Source: a virus. Taken from it: a DNA stretch of 36,520 bases. The notes beneath the pieces were generated by a model. The model had not been told where the DNA came from. It worked only from the letters and a program-made list of their open reading frames with translations, and did not search any database. The DNA lies in IMG/VR virus record IMGVR_UViG_3300040808_001641, positions 1 to 36,520 of that record. One strand, written 5' to 3'. This document shows positions 20,640 to 28,889 of the stretch, piece after piece (positions within the stretch are counted from its first letter, which is position 1; every line of letters starts with the position of its first letter). The position numbers were made by a program, and so were the translations under genes.

Positions 20640-21613
20640 TGCTGCCGGGATTTCCTACTATGCTTGGTGGAAAGCCTGAGCCGATATATTCACTGTCGGG
20701 GGCAGCTTCGGTTCCTGAAGGTTCGGTCTTGTGGGTGACTGCCACAACTGAAAACGTGCCTGCTGGAACCACACTATATTTGAACACAAACAGCGCTGGC
20801 GACTTTTCTGTTCCTCAAGATTCTGCAAGTGTTGGCGCTGATGGGACAGCTACTTTGTCGCTAACTACTAGCGCAGATCAGACAACTGAAGGTAATGAAG
20901 CTGTTACAGTTTATCTAAGAACTGGTGGTTATACTGGAACAATCGTTGCTCAAAGAACAGTGACCATCACTGACACTTCCACAACCCCACCGATTGAATA
21001 TGTTGGGGGTGCGGTTTTTGACTCTTCTACTTCAAACTGGACAATAAACTTTGGTGGCTCTTTAACCGGAGGTATTGCCTCCTCTGCCACCACTGGTGAT
21101 CTTGTCATTGTTGCCGTAGGGGTCAATGAAAATAATTCATCACTTACTATGTCCGCAAGTGGTTGGTCGCAATTTGGGACTTTTTCTGTAAACAGCGCGT
21201 ACGACGTCCACTTTTCTTTATTTTACAGGTTCCTGCCCAGTACAGACAATGAAATAACAGTAGGATTCAGTGGCTTTGTATTCGCCCGTGCGGTGGTTAT
21301 GGCTTTCAGGAATGTAAATTCTATAGGTAATTTTTCTTATGCGCCGGATTCTAATGGAGGGCAACCAAATCCGCCTGCAAACACTATCCCTAGTGGGGGG
21401 CGTTACGTATGTGCTGGAGCGGGAACAAGGGGAATTAGTTTTATAGGCTCAAACTTTTCTGCGCCTGATATGGACGTTTTCAGGACTACCAGATCCAACT
21501 TTCTTGCGATTGGTATGGGATTCTCCAGTACGGATAATGATGCGGCAGAATTCAATGGCGGTAATAGTCAAACCAGCGCCTCGGCGGCGGCAGTATCTTT
21601 CAACTTATCTTAA
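20639..21613 (+). CDS. Adhesin with Calx-beta-like domain
   Basis: A 324-residue protein beginning MLPGFPTMLGG. Residues about 20-120 resemble Calx-beta-type domains: VPEGSVLWVTATTENVPAGT, then ATLSL and TVTITDTS endings. The C-terminal 200 residues are Ser, Gly and Asn-rich and beta-type, like a binding domain. Within it, A/T-rich third positions are more frequent than in the structural genes, suggesting separate acquisition. It probably decorates the tail fiber and affects host range. Its start overlaps the fiber stop (TGATG), so expression is coupled. Confidence 0.7.
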   Translation: MLPGFPTMLGGKPEPIYSLSGAASVPEGSVLWVTATTENVPAGTTLYLNTNSAGDFSVPQDSASVGADGTATLSLTTSADQTTEGNEAVTVYLRTGGYTGTIVAQRTVTITDTSTTPPIEYVGGAVFDSSTSNWTINFGGSLTGGIASSATTGDLVIVAVGVNENNSSLTMSASGWSQFGTFSVNSAYDVHFSLFYRFLPSTDNEITVGFSGFVFARAVVMAFRNVNSIGNFSYAPDSNGGQPNPPANTIPSGGRYVCAGAGTRGISFIGSNFSAPDMDVFRTTRSNFLAIGMGFSSTDNDAAEFNGGNSQTSASAAAVSFNLS

Positions 21614-21624
21614 GGGAATGGTAA

Positions 21625-22260
21625 ATGAAACACGCAATAGTCGCAAATGGAAAACCATTTCTTTTCGCAGGGAGGTTTTTCAAAGGTGCCGGGGGAGTGC
21701 AGTATCCCTTGCAGGCTATGGATCGGGAAGCAAAAAAGGCGATTGGCGTCTACGAGGTGCAAGAGGATTACACGGTGCCGGAGGGATTTCGCGCTGTGGG
21801 TCGCAAGATTGAATTTGATCCGGTTGCTGATGTTGTTCGTGAGGTACATATTCTTGAGGCCGTACCTGCTTCAGAAGTTAGAGAACAACTGGAAAAGGCT
21901 GTAAAAATAGAACGAGATCGACGCCTTGAAAGCGACTTCGAGTTCATGGGCAATATGTACCAGCGGGACACAAAGAGTCTACAACGTATCACTGGGGCCG
22001 GAACACTGGCAGGTCTCTACATGGGCAACGGCGGTGATCCCATGTCTTTCAAGTGGCATGCTACTTCGGAAGATCCCAACCCAGAAGACTTCGCGTGGAT
22101 CGCCTCTGATGACACCTTGGTTCCAATGAACGCAGCCACTGTCTTTGCATTTTCTCGTGAGGCTGCTGCAGTGGAGACCCGTTTGATCTTCAAAGCGAAA
22201 GCTCTTCGTTCGATGGCTACAATTCCTACAGACTTTACAGACGACAAATGGTGGACTTAA
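21625..22260 (+). CDS. Fiber-associated protein with DUF4376-like domain
   Basis: A 211-residue protein. The C-terminal half (about residues 90-200) resembles DUF4376 (found in phage tail fiber and fiber-assembly proteins): IERDRRLESDFEFMG, LQRITGAGTLAG, DFAWIASDDTLVPMNAATVF and a final helix with KALR. The N-terminal half is specific. It may be a fiber chaperone or a tail-tip part. AAGGGAA precedes the ATG. The next gene overlaps its stop. Confidence 0.72.
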   Translation: MKHAIVANGKPFLFAGRFFKGAGGVQYPLQAMDREAKKAIGVYEVQEDYTVPEGFRAVGRKIEFDPVADVVREVHILEAVPASEVREQLEKAVKIERDRRLESDFEFMGNMYQRDTKSLQRITGAGTLAGLYMGNGGDPMSFKWHATSEDPNPEDFAWIASDDTLVPMNAATVFAFSREAAAVETRLIFKAKALRSMATIPTDFTDDKWWT

Positions 22261-22667
22261 TGGTATTCGGTCCTGTCAGCATCCTCGGTACTCCTGCACC
22301 CGGAGAGCGTCTTCTCGCCCGTGTAAACGGCGTTGTTCGGTTCTCCGAATTGGTTCAAGGTACAGAGACGCTTCAATGGAACAAGGACGGTAATCCTATC
22401 GAGGGGGCCGTCCATTCCAGCCTTCTCCTGACTGATAAGGATCAGGGAAGCGAAATCACCCTCTCCTACAGCTTCCAGACAAGGGACGGGGTTTTCCACA
22501 CCCTGACCAGTAAGCCGGAGAAAGTACCGGCTGCAGCTCTGGCTGATCCTATAGACGCCTTCTTAATCTATCTCTACCGAAAGTACCTGAACCGCGACCC
22601 AGATCCAGAAGGTCTGGCGTGGTGGAAATGGGCTTTCGAGACGATCTTCAAACGGAGTCTTGCATGA
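22260..22667 (+). CDS. Ig-like protein with DUF4214-type C-terminus
   Basis: A 135-residue protein. The first part is beta-rich with an Ig-like pattern (VFGPVSILGTPAPGERLLAR). The second part has FLIYLYRKYLNRDPDPEGLA followed by WW, the signature of DUF4214, a domain seen in exoproteins and phage virion proteins. I choose the start at 22260 because it overlaps the previous stop as TAATG; an in-frame ATG 12 bases earlier would add 4 residues. The stop overlaps the next gene (ATGA). Confidence 0.65.
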   Translation: MVFGPVSILGTPAPGERLLARVNGVVRFSELVQGTETLQWNKDGNPIEGAVHSSLLLTDKDQGSEITLSYSFQTRDGVFHTLTSKPEKVPAAALADPIDAFLIYLYRKYLNRDPDPEGLAWWKWAFETIFKRSLA

Positions 22668-23029
22668 GCCAATTCACAGATGCGTCTGATTGGTGCGTTC
22701 CAGTTGGGGGTATCGACTACCGGGTCACGAAAGCACTCGAGTGGTATATTGGCTCCCCAGAAGGCCGACTTATCGTGGTCCCTGTCGGTCGTATTTTCAA
22801 CGTCTCAATCCCGGAAGGCCTGCGCTGGCTTTTCAGTCCCCACGATCCCCGTTTCCTGAAAGCAGCTGCCATCCACGATGAAATGCTGCACCATCTAGGG
22901 TTCGACCGTCTTCCGAACGGTCGTGTCCACGCTGCAGGACAGTTCCACCATGCTCTTCTCGTGGCTGGTGTTCCAGTAATCGAACGTCTTCCCATGCTGC
23001 TTGCAGTCCTTCTCTTCAAGTACCGCTAA
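22664..23029 (+). CDS. DUF1353-like protein
   Basis: A 121-residue protein resembling DUF1353 phage proteins: an N-terminal beta part, then FNVSIPEGLRWLFSPHDPRF, AAAIHDEMLHHLGF and a C-terminal helix with FHHALLVAGV. The His/Asp-containing AIHDEML stretch is the most conserved part of the family. Its role is not established; members are often near tail or lysis genes. The ATGA overlap with the previous gene defines the start. Its TAA lies in a CTAAGGTAT motif shared with promoters. Confidence 0.65.
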   Translation: MSQFTDASDWCVPVGGIDYRVTKALEWYIGSPEGRLIVVPVGRIFNVSIPEGLRWLFSPHDPRFLKAAAIHDEMLHHLGFDRLPNGRVHAAGQFHHALLVAGVPVIERLPMLLAVLLFKYR

Positions 23030-23037
23030 GGTATTTG

Positions 23038-23075
23038 TTAGACTTTTTTCGCTACCTGTGTTATAACACGGTAAC
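23038..23075 (+). promoter_or_regulatory. Sigma70-like promoter for the internal virion and lysis block
   Basis: TTAGAC (23038-23043), a 17-base spacer and TTATAA (23061-23066) inside a perfect palindrome GTGTTATAACAC (23058-23069), flanked by CTACC and GGTAAC. A CTAAGGTAT site overlaps the previous stop at 23026. Confidence 0.7.
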
Positions 23076-23115
23076 TCTCTCTCCCCCACAATTTATACGT
23101 TCGTCAGAGGCCGCG

Positions 23116-23134
23116 TCTGGTCTCTCTAACCAGA
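23116..23134 (+). promoter_or_regulatory. Hairpin partly covering the Shine-Dalgarno
   Basis: TCTGGT-CTCTCTA-ACCAGA forms a stem whose 3' arm runs into AGAGG, the likely Shine-Dalgarno for the gene at 23144. It could tune translation. Confidence 0.4.
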
Positions 23135-23143
23135 GGTACTCTC

Positions 23144-24853
23144 ATGGCAGGTCAAAACCTTTCGATTCAACAGTTTTCTCGGAACGGCAAGACATGGTGG
23201 TCTGCCGTCGATCAGAATGGCAATCCACAAGCCGGTCCTTGGTATGACAGGGGCAGCGCCAATTCGTGGCTGCAGGACTATCAGGGAAATAACAACCAGA
23301 ACGTCACTACCTCCGGCCTGAAAGCAGAAGCCCGAGGGCAAGACGTCTACAGCTCCGATGTAGATTCCAAGTACGCCGACCAGATCTCTGGTTTCGCAGG
23401 TCAGTACACCCCTCCGACGCAGCCGGTCCAAGGCATGGCGCAGTCTCGTTCCTCGGCTCGGGTTACTACCCCCCAGCAGACACAGGTTGATGGGTTTGCT
23501 TTTGGTGTCCAGCCGTCCCAGATCAGTAACACACAGGCCCCAGCAAATAGCTACGCCACGACTTTGGCTCCTTCTAACCAGACCCCTCAACCCACCTCTG
23601 CTGCTCCTACCCTGCCCGCGTACGACGATCCTATCGTGACGGCCTACCGAGATATCCTCGGTCGCAACCCCGGCCAAGAAGGGTACGACTTCTGGAATGG
23701 GGCCTTGGGCAGTGGCATGTCTATCAACGAGATCCGTAGCCAGATGGCGGCTTCCGACGAGGCTATGGGTACTGTGTCTGCGCCTACGACCGGCCTCCTG
23801 AATATTGTTAATCCGAACGCACAACCGGCACCGGCCCCAGCCCCCCAACAGCCTTCCGTGGACATGGCCCCGGTCACTGACGGCTTCGCCACCACAAACC
23901 AGAACCTTGGGGTGGTCAACGACAACATCGGAGCAGTCAACGACAACCTGACCACTGGCTTCGATGGCATGGCCCAAGGCATGACTGATGGTTTTGCTGG
24001 GGTAAATCAAAATGTAGTTGATACGGGACAAACAATCCTTGACAACCAAGCTGATATCGGCAATAATCTGGCCCAGAACCAAGCCCAGAACACAGAGACT
24101 ATTCTTGGTGGTCAGTCGGCTCTAAACGACGCCCTTTCCCAAGCATCTTCCGATCTTATGACGAGCCAGCAGGGTATCACCCAGCAGCTCACTCAGGCCG
24201 GTAACAACATGGCTCAGTATTATGCTGATCTGATGCAGGGCCAACAGACTATCGGTGGTGGGATCGACGGCTTTGCCGCAGACTTTGGTGATTTCCGGAA
24301 CCAGTACGACACTGACGTGGTCGCCGCTACAAACATGCGGACAGACACTCAGGAAATGGTTCAGGGAGGCTTCGAAGCAGTCCGGGACGATATGTCTACG
24401 CAGGCATCCGCACAGCAGCAAGGTCAAGAGGCCCTGATGCAGCGTGTTGGGACAGCTCAGATGGGCATTGCTGATGGCGGCGGTTTCGCCGGTATGCCTC
24501 AGAACCCAGCAGCTCCGCAGGCTCCTGCAGACCCCGCACAAGGTTCTATTGCCCAAGGCGTGAACCTGATCCGGGAGAACCTCCAGAACCTTCTGCCTCG
24601 TGTCTCTCCTGACGTTCAGCGTGGTTTCATCGGAGTTGCAAACTCCTTCGACGATCAGGGACGCCTGGTCCAGAATGGTCAGGACAGCGAAGGTAACACG
24701 ATGATCCGCAGCATGGATCGCTCCGGTATCCTCACCCTTCGTGGAATGGACCCGAACGGTAACATGATCGGCCAGACCCAGATCTCTGTCCCCCAAGTGT
24801 TCAATATCGCCTCTCAGGTCATGCGTGGGACCGGTGGAGGCTTTGCAGGTTAA
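23144..24853 (+). CDS. Virion-type protein with DUF4214-like segment
   Basis: A 569-residue protein rich in Gln, Ala, Asn and Pro. Residues about 160-205 read YDDPIVTAYRDILGRNPGQE followed by GYDFWNGAL, a DUF4214-like motif also seen in the gene at 22260. Residues about 245-420 form long Gln/Asn-rich helical repeats with GFDGM, GFAGV and GFEAV. The C-terminus is a globular domain. Its composition and its place after the promoter at 23038 and before the internal virion genes suggest a virion or ejected protein. A lysozyme gene starts immediately after the stop. Confidence 0.6.
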   Translation: MAGQNLSIQQFSRNGKTWWSAVDQNGNPQAGPWYDRGSANSWLQDYQGNNNQNVTTSGLKAEARGQDVYSSDVDSKYADQISGFAGQYTPPTQPVQGMAQSRSSARVTTPQQTQVDGFAFGVQPSQISNTQAPANSYATTLAPSNQTPQPTSAAPTLPAYDDPIVTAYRDILGRNPGQEGYDFWNGALGSGMSINEIRSQMAASDEAMGTVSAPTTGLLNIVNPNAQPAPAPAPQQPSVDMAPVTDGFATTNQNLGVVNDNIGAVNDNLTTGFDGMAQGMTDGFAGVNQNVVDTGQTILDNQADIGNNLAQNQAQNTETILGGQSALNDALSQASSDLMTSQQGITQQLTQAGNNMAQYYADLMQGQQTIGGGIDGFAADFGDFRNQYDTDVVAATNMRTDTQEMVQGGFEAVRDDMSTQASAQQQGQEALMQRVGTAQMGIADGGGFAGMPQNPAAPQAPADPAQGSIAQGVNLIRENLQNLLPRVSPDVQRGFIGVANSFDDQGRLVQNGQDSEGNTMIRSMDRSGILTLRGMDPNGNMIGQTQISVPQVFNIASQVMRGTGGGFAG

Positions 24854-25612
24854 ATGGTGAAACCTATGATGCGCATCTCCCAAAATGGCCAAAGCCTGAT
24901 CAAGTCCTTCGAAGGATGCCATACTATCCGTAAGGACGGTATGGTTGAGGCCTACATCGATCCTGTTGGCGTCTGGACAATCGGCTGGGGCCATACTGCA
25001 ACCGCTCGTCCCGGACTGGTGATCAGTCAAGCCAAGGCAGATGCTTTGTTCCTTGACGATCTGGACACCTTCGAACGTGCGGTGAACAAGCTGGTGAAGG
25101 TTCCTCTGACCCAGAACCAGTTCGATGCTCTGGTATCCTTCACCTACAATCTGGGTGCTGGTGCCTTGGAGCGTTCTACCCTTCTCAAGCGCCTGAATGC
25201 CGGTGATTATGACGCTGTTCCCGACCAGCTTATGCGATGGAACAAGGGTCGGGTTAATGGAAAGCTCACCGTTCTCCGTGGACTGACCCGCCGTCGTGCT
25301 GCAGAAGCTGCTCTGTTTGTGGCTCATGAGGCCCCCGTATCTGTAGGCGCAGTTGAGGCAGATCAGCCCAAGCCAAAGGTCAAATCTCGCAAGTTCTGGG
25401 GTACGATCACGGCAGGCGTAGGCTCTGTTCTGGGATGGCTAACCAATCAGGTAGACGCCCTTGCAGAAGGTGTTTCTTCAGCCTCTGAGACCCTCCTGCA
25501 GTACATTCCCTATGTACCTGAATTGTCCACTGTCCTGACAGTCCTCGTCGTGGCCGGTGTTGTTCTAGCCATCTACGCACAATTCGACGACGCAAAGAAA
25601 TCCAAGGCATGA
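24854..25612 (+). CDS. GH24 lysozyme (endolysin) with C-terminal membrane helix
   Basis: A 252-residue T4-type muramidase. The catalytic set is Glu 20 (SFEG), Asp 36 (YIDPVG) and Thr 42 in VWTIGWGHT; NQFDALVSFTYNLGAGAL follows as in GH24 enzymes. It cleaves peptidoglycan beta-1,4 bonds. The insert between Glu 20 and Asp 36 is longer than usual. After residue 160 come a Lys-rich linker and a C-terminal hydrophobic helix at 224-243 (LSTVLTVLVVAGVVLAIYAQ). The enzyme may be membrane-held or need a holin for release. The start is ATG directly after the previous stop; later in-frame ATGs are possible. Two spanin genes follow. Confidence 0.88.
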   Translation: MVKPMMRISQNGQSLIKSFEGCHTIRKDGMVEAYIDPVGVWTIGWGHTATARPGLVISQAKADALFLDDLDTFERAVNKLVKVPLTQNQFDALVSFTYNLGAGALERSTLLKRLNAGDYDAVPDQLMRWNKGRVNGKLTVLRGLTRRRAAEAALFVAHEAPVSVGAVEADQPKPKVKSRKFWGTITAGVGSVLGWLTNQVDALAEGVSSASETLLQYIPYVPELSTVLTVLVVAGVVLAIYAQFDDAKKSKA

Positions 25613-25857
25613 TCGGTGTCTGGAATAAAGTGAAGCTGGTAGTGGGGGCCATTTTCGTGGCCCTCCTGCCTCTATTCTACGTATTCGGTCTCCGTAGCGG
25701 CAAGGACTCTGCGGAGAATGCCAGCCTAAAGTCCGCAGTTCGTCTGGAGAAAGACAGAGCAGCGTTCTATCGTGATCTCGGGGAATTGAATGAAGAAATT
25801 GATCGCCCTCGTAGCCGCAATGAGCTTACTGATCGGTTGCGGAACAAAGGTCTCTAA
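25609..25857 (+). CDS. Rz-like inner-membrane spanin subunit
   Basis: An 82-residue protein with one N-terminal membrane helix (about residues 10-27, LVVGAIFVALLPLFYVFG) and a periplasmic coiled-coil tail rich in Arg, Glu and Asp. This is the usual i-spanin layout; the partner o-spanin overlaps it at 25790 in another frame. Together they fuse inner and outer membranes at lysis. It starts by ATGA overlap with the lysozyme stop. Confidence 0.82.
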   Translation: MIGVWNKVKLVVGAIFVALLPLFYVFGLRSGKDSAENASLKSAVRLEKDRAAFYRDLGELNEEIDRPRSRNELTDRLRNKGL

Positions 25858-26032
25858 TACGGAATTAGAGGTCTACTGCCCTACCCCGATTGAGTACTCT
25901 GAGGAGTTCAATTCGGAGCTGGCAAATGAAATTGAAGAGCTGCCCGTATCTGCTGACAAGATTGTAATTACAATCAGCGATTACGCCACCACTCGAGACA
26001 AACTAAAGAACTGTGAGGAAGCCCAGAAATGA
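25790..26032 (+). CDS. Rz1-like outer-membrane spanin lipoprotein
   Basis: An 80-residue lipoprotein: a signal peptide MKKLIALVAAMSLLIGC with the lipobox cysteine at 17, then a mature 63-residue part ending in KNCEEAQK. The first 68 bases lie inside the Rz-like gene in another frame, the classical Rz/Rz1 embedded arrangement. It is therefore the o-spanin that bridges to the Rz-like protein. The stop overlaps the next gene (ATGA). Confidence 0.85.
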   Translation: MKKLIALVAAMSLLIGCGTKVSNTELEVYCPTPIEYSEEFNSELANEIEELPVSADKIVITISDYATTRDKLKNCEEAQK

Positions 26033-28194
26033 GCCTTTGGGATAGCGTAAAAGACTTTTTTGGTGGTGGTGGTAACTCTGCAGCGCAGAACTCAAACGCG
26101 GGTGCGAGCTACACAACGACCAATACTATTTCCGGCCAGCGTCCTGTAGGACGGGGTCAGGAGCAGACACCTATCGCAGATCGGAACGACGGCCAGCTTG
26201 TTAATGGTCCGGGAAGTGTTCAGGGTACTCAGCAGGGGGTCACTACGAACTTCTTGGGTGTTCCTCAGTACGAATACTCGGAGGTAGGTGCCTTGTCTGG
26301 TGGGGCCAGTACCCCAGACGGATATTCTCAGTTCTACCAAGATAACCCCAGCTCTACCATCAGCCCTACCCAAGCTGGTATCCAGCAAATCGGTTCCAGA
26401 GTCGTAGGGCGGTTGCTCTCTCCCGCCATTGGTCTGGCCGGTAACACGATCACGAAGATGCAGCTGCGAGGTGTCCTTCCGGGCTTCTCTGGAGGTACTC
26501 CCTCAGAAGACGGTGGTACGCCCGGACAGGCTGGTACGATCAGCGGGGACGAGTCGTCTGTAGAGGCCTCAAACCCCGAGCTAGATGCGCGTATTAACGA
26601 CATCCTCGACGACGAGAGTCTATCAGACGCCGAACGCTTTGCTGCTATCGATGAAACCCTTTCTCAGGCAGCTCGAGCGGCTGATGTAGCTGGTATGCAA
26701 GATCTGGCCGACGAAGTGTATGGTGACGGGGCCAATCCTCAAGGTGTTATGGACGACGCTACTCAGGTTCTCCAGCAGAACCGTGTCATGGATATCATGC
26801 GGGCTATCGATCCGAACGCAGCCGGGACCATGATGGATGTGTCCAACCCGGCCTACGCTCTGGGGGATGTTTCCGTGAACCCTGTCACAGCCACCGCACA
26901 GGACGTCTCCACAGTCGCTCCAAAGCAGGCTGCGTGGTATGAAGCTGCGACCACCTACGAAGACGTTCTGGACGCACAGGGGACCGCTGCACAGGGTACT
27001 GTCAGTGATCAGGCTCTGATCGATCCAGATGCAGTCGGTGCAGACATGCAGGGTGCTGCTACAGGCGTCAATCAGGACGGCTCCACCAACTATCTTGGCG
27101 AGGCTCTGCAGCAGTCCGAAACCCAGAACATTTCTCGTGTGATCGACACCACGACTGTGGCAGGTCGTATGCTGGCCCAAGAGCTGGGTGAAGGCAACTA
27201 CACCGATGCCAAAGCCACGGTGAAAGGCCAGCTCGAGATCCTGTCTCGTGAGTTCGTGGATGCAAACGGCAATCCTCGTATCCCGGCATGGGCTGCAGGT
27301 ACTGCCCGTAACGTATCCAAGATCGCAGCCTTCTCTGGCATGACCGGTACAGCTGCTACAGCGGCTATGGCCACGGCTATCATGGAAGCCTCTCTACCGG
27401 TTGCACAGGCCGATGCGCAGTTCTTCCAGACCGTGACCGTCCAGAACCTGTCGAACCGTCAGCAGTCCACCATCAACCGGGCAAACGTACTGGCAAACCT
27501 GAACCTTGCCGACATGGACGCCCGAATGAACGCAGCTGTGTCGAATGCACAGGCTTTCATGCAGATGGACTTGGCCAACCTCGACAACCGTCAGCAGATG
27601 GAAGTGATCAACACTCAGGCACGTATTCAGTCCCTGATGGAAGACGCTCGGTCGGTCAACGCAGCTCGTATGTTTGCAGCAGAGTCCCAGAACGACTTCA
27701 CCAAGTTCTATGACCAGCTGAACTCCAACATCGAAATGTTCGTGGCCGAGCAGGCCAACGCAATGGCTCGTTTCAACGCAGGCGAAATCAACGACTCCCA
27801 AGAGTTCAACGCCAGCATGACCCGTCAGCGTGACATGTTCGAAGCCGAAATGGCCTACAACATCGATTTGGCGAATGCCCGGTGGCGTCAGACTGTCGAG
27901 ACAAACAACACGGAGATGTACTTCCGTGCAGCTCAGACAGACGTCCAGAACCTCGTCAATATCTCGACCGAGGCGATGAACCGTATGTGGGACCGGGAAG
28001 ACGCCATCCTCGCCTACACATGGAAGTCTGCAGAGAACCAGCTCGACCGAGACGTGGATCGCTACAAGGCTGACCGTGGTTACGATCTGCAGGAACGTGA
28101 AATCGAGAACGCAGAAGACGCAGCTACTGGGGCCGCGTGGTTCGAAGTTGCAAAGTTCGCCGTCGACACAGCCTCCGCATTCGACTGGTTCTAA
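26029..28194 (+). CDS. Internal virion-type protein A
   Basis: A 721-residue protein. The first 200 residues are Gly, Ser, Thr and Asn-rich and low-complexity. The second half is mostly long helices rich in Ala, Gln, Asn and Met (about residues 480-700, with RQMEVINTQARIQSLMEDAR-like stretches). This resembles ejected internal or tail-knob proteins of podoviruses. It starts by overlapping the o-spanin stop. I recognise no enzyme domain. Confidence 0.65.
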   Translation: MSLWDSVKDFFGGGGNSAAQNSNAGASYTTTNTISGQRPVGRGQEQTPIADRNDGQLVNGPGSVQGTQQGVTTNFLGVPQYEYSEVGALSGGASTPDGYSQFYQDNPSSTISPTQAGIQQIGSRVVGRLLSPAIGLAGNTITKMQLRGVLPGFSGGTPSEDGGTPGQAGTISGDESSVEASNPELDARINDILDDESLSDAERFAAIDETLSQAARAADVAGMQDLADEVYGDGANPQGVMDDATQVLQQNRVMDIMRAIDPNAAGTMMDVSNPAYALGDVSVNPVTATAQDVSTVAPKQAAWYEAATTYEDVLDAQGTAAQGTVSDQALIDPDAVGADMQGAATGVNQDGSTNYLGEALQQSETQNISRVIDTTTVAGRMLAQELGEGNYTDAKATVKGQLEILSREFVDANGNPRIPAWAAGTARNVSKIAAFSGMTGTAATAAMATAIMEASLPVAQADAQFFQTVTVQNLSNRQQSTINRANVLANLNLADMDARMNAAVSNAQAFMQMDLANLDNRQQMEVINTQARIQSLMEDARSVNAARMFAAESQNDFTKFYDQLNSNIEMFVAEQANAMARFNAGEINDSQEFNASMTRQRDMFEAEMAYNIDLANARWRQTVETNNTEMYFRAAQTDVQNLVNISTEAMNRMWDREDAILAYTWKSAENQLDRDVDRYKADRGYDLQEREIENAEDAATGAAWFEVAKFAVDTASAFDWF

Positions 28195-28203
28195 GAGGTA
28201 CAC

Positions 28204-28356
28204 ATGAATTTCAGAGACGCAATCAAACGCTCAGTTACAGGCTTCTACAACGGCCAGCTCCCAGATAAGGCCATCGAAGCTTCTGAGGAAGAGTTCAAAT
28301 ACACCTTGGACTACTTCGAAGACCTTGAAGAAGAAGAGTTGGAGGGCGACGACTGA
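28204..28356 (+). CDS. Small acidic protein (50 residues)
   Basis: Encodes MNFRDAIKRSVTGFYNGQLP, then an acidic helix with EEEFKYTLDYFEDLEEEELE. AAGAGG precedes the ATG. It has a basic start and a very acidic end, and is followed by TGATG overlap with the next gene. A small chaperone or virion accessory role is possible from context. Confidence 0.6.
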   Translation: MNFRDAIKRSVTGFYNGQLPDKAIEASEEEFKYTLDYFEDLEEEELEGDD

Positions 28357-28877
28357 TGGCCGACATGAAGAAAATGCCGAAGTTCGACGGTCCTATTCCG
28401 GGTGAAAACTACCTGCAGGACACGAAGAACTTCCCTTGGCATCGCCCTGCCGACGAAACGGATTTCGTCAAGATCGTGGACAAGGCGATCACGAAACTGA
28501 GCAAGCCAGAGGCTATCGGTATGATGCTGACCGCGTTAGAAAGCGGTGACACTATCCTCGATTTTGTTACAGGGACGGCACGTAACACAGTAGGCAACGG
28601 CAAGATCCCGATTGATCAGGCCATCCTCGCAGCTGGTCCGATTGCCCGTCATGTTGAATACCTCGCCAAGAAGGCAGGGATCAAATACGAGCGGGGCTTT
28701 GAAGTAGAACCCCAGATTCTGACCCCAGAGAAAGTACGTGCGATGGACCCGGTTCGTCCTGTCCCTACACCCGAGGTAGAAGAGCCTGCAGAGGAGCCTA
28801 TGGAAGGCTTCATGTCTATGGGGGCCGATGAACCGGCCTCCGCAGAAACCCAGAATACGATGCTTGGCGGCGAGTAA
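28356..28877 (+). CDS. Virion-block protein of unknown function
   Basis: A 173-residue protein starting MADMKKMPKFDGPIPGENYL. Residues about 40-115 are helical with small residues (IGMMLTALESGDTILDFVTG). The C-terminal 50 residues are Pro, Glu and Met-rich and disordered. It lies between internal virion genes and is coupled to the 50-residue gene by TGATG. A role in assembly of the internal virion complex is inferred. Confidence 0.6.
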   Translation: MADMKKMPKFDGPIPGENYLQDTKNFPWHRPADETDFVKIVDKAITKLSKPEAIGMMLTALESGDTILDFVTGTARNTVGNGKIPIDQAILAAGPIARHVEYLAKKAGIKYERGFEVEPQILTPEKVRAMDPVRPVPTPEVEEPAEEPMEGFMSMGADEPASAETQNTMLGGE

Positions 28878-28889
28878 GGAGACCCTGAT

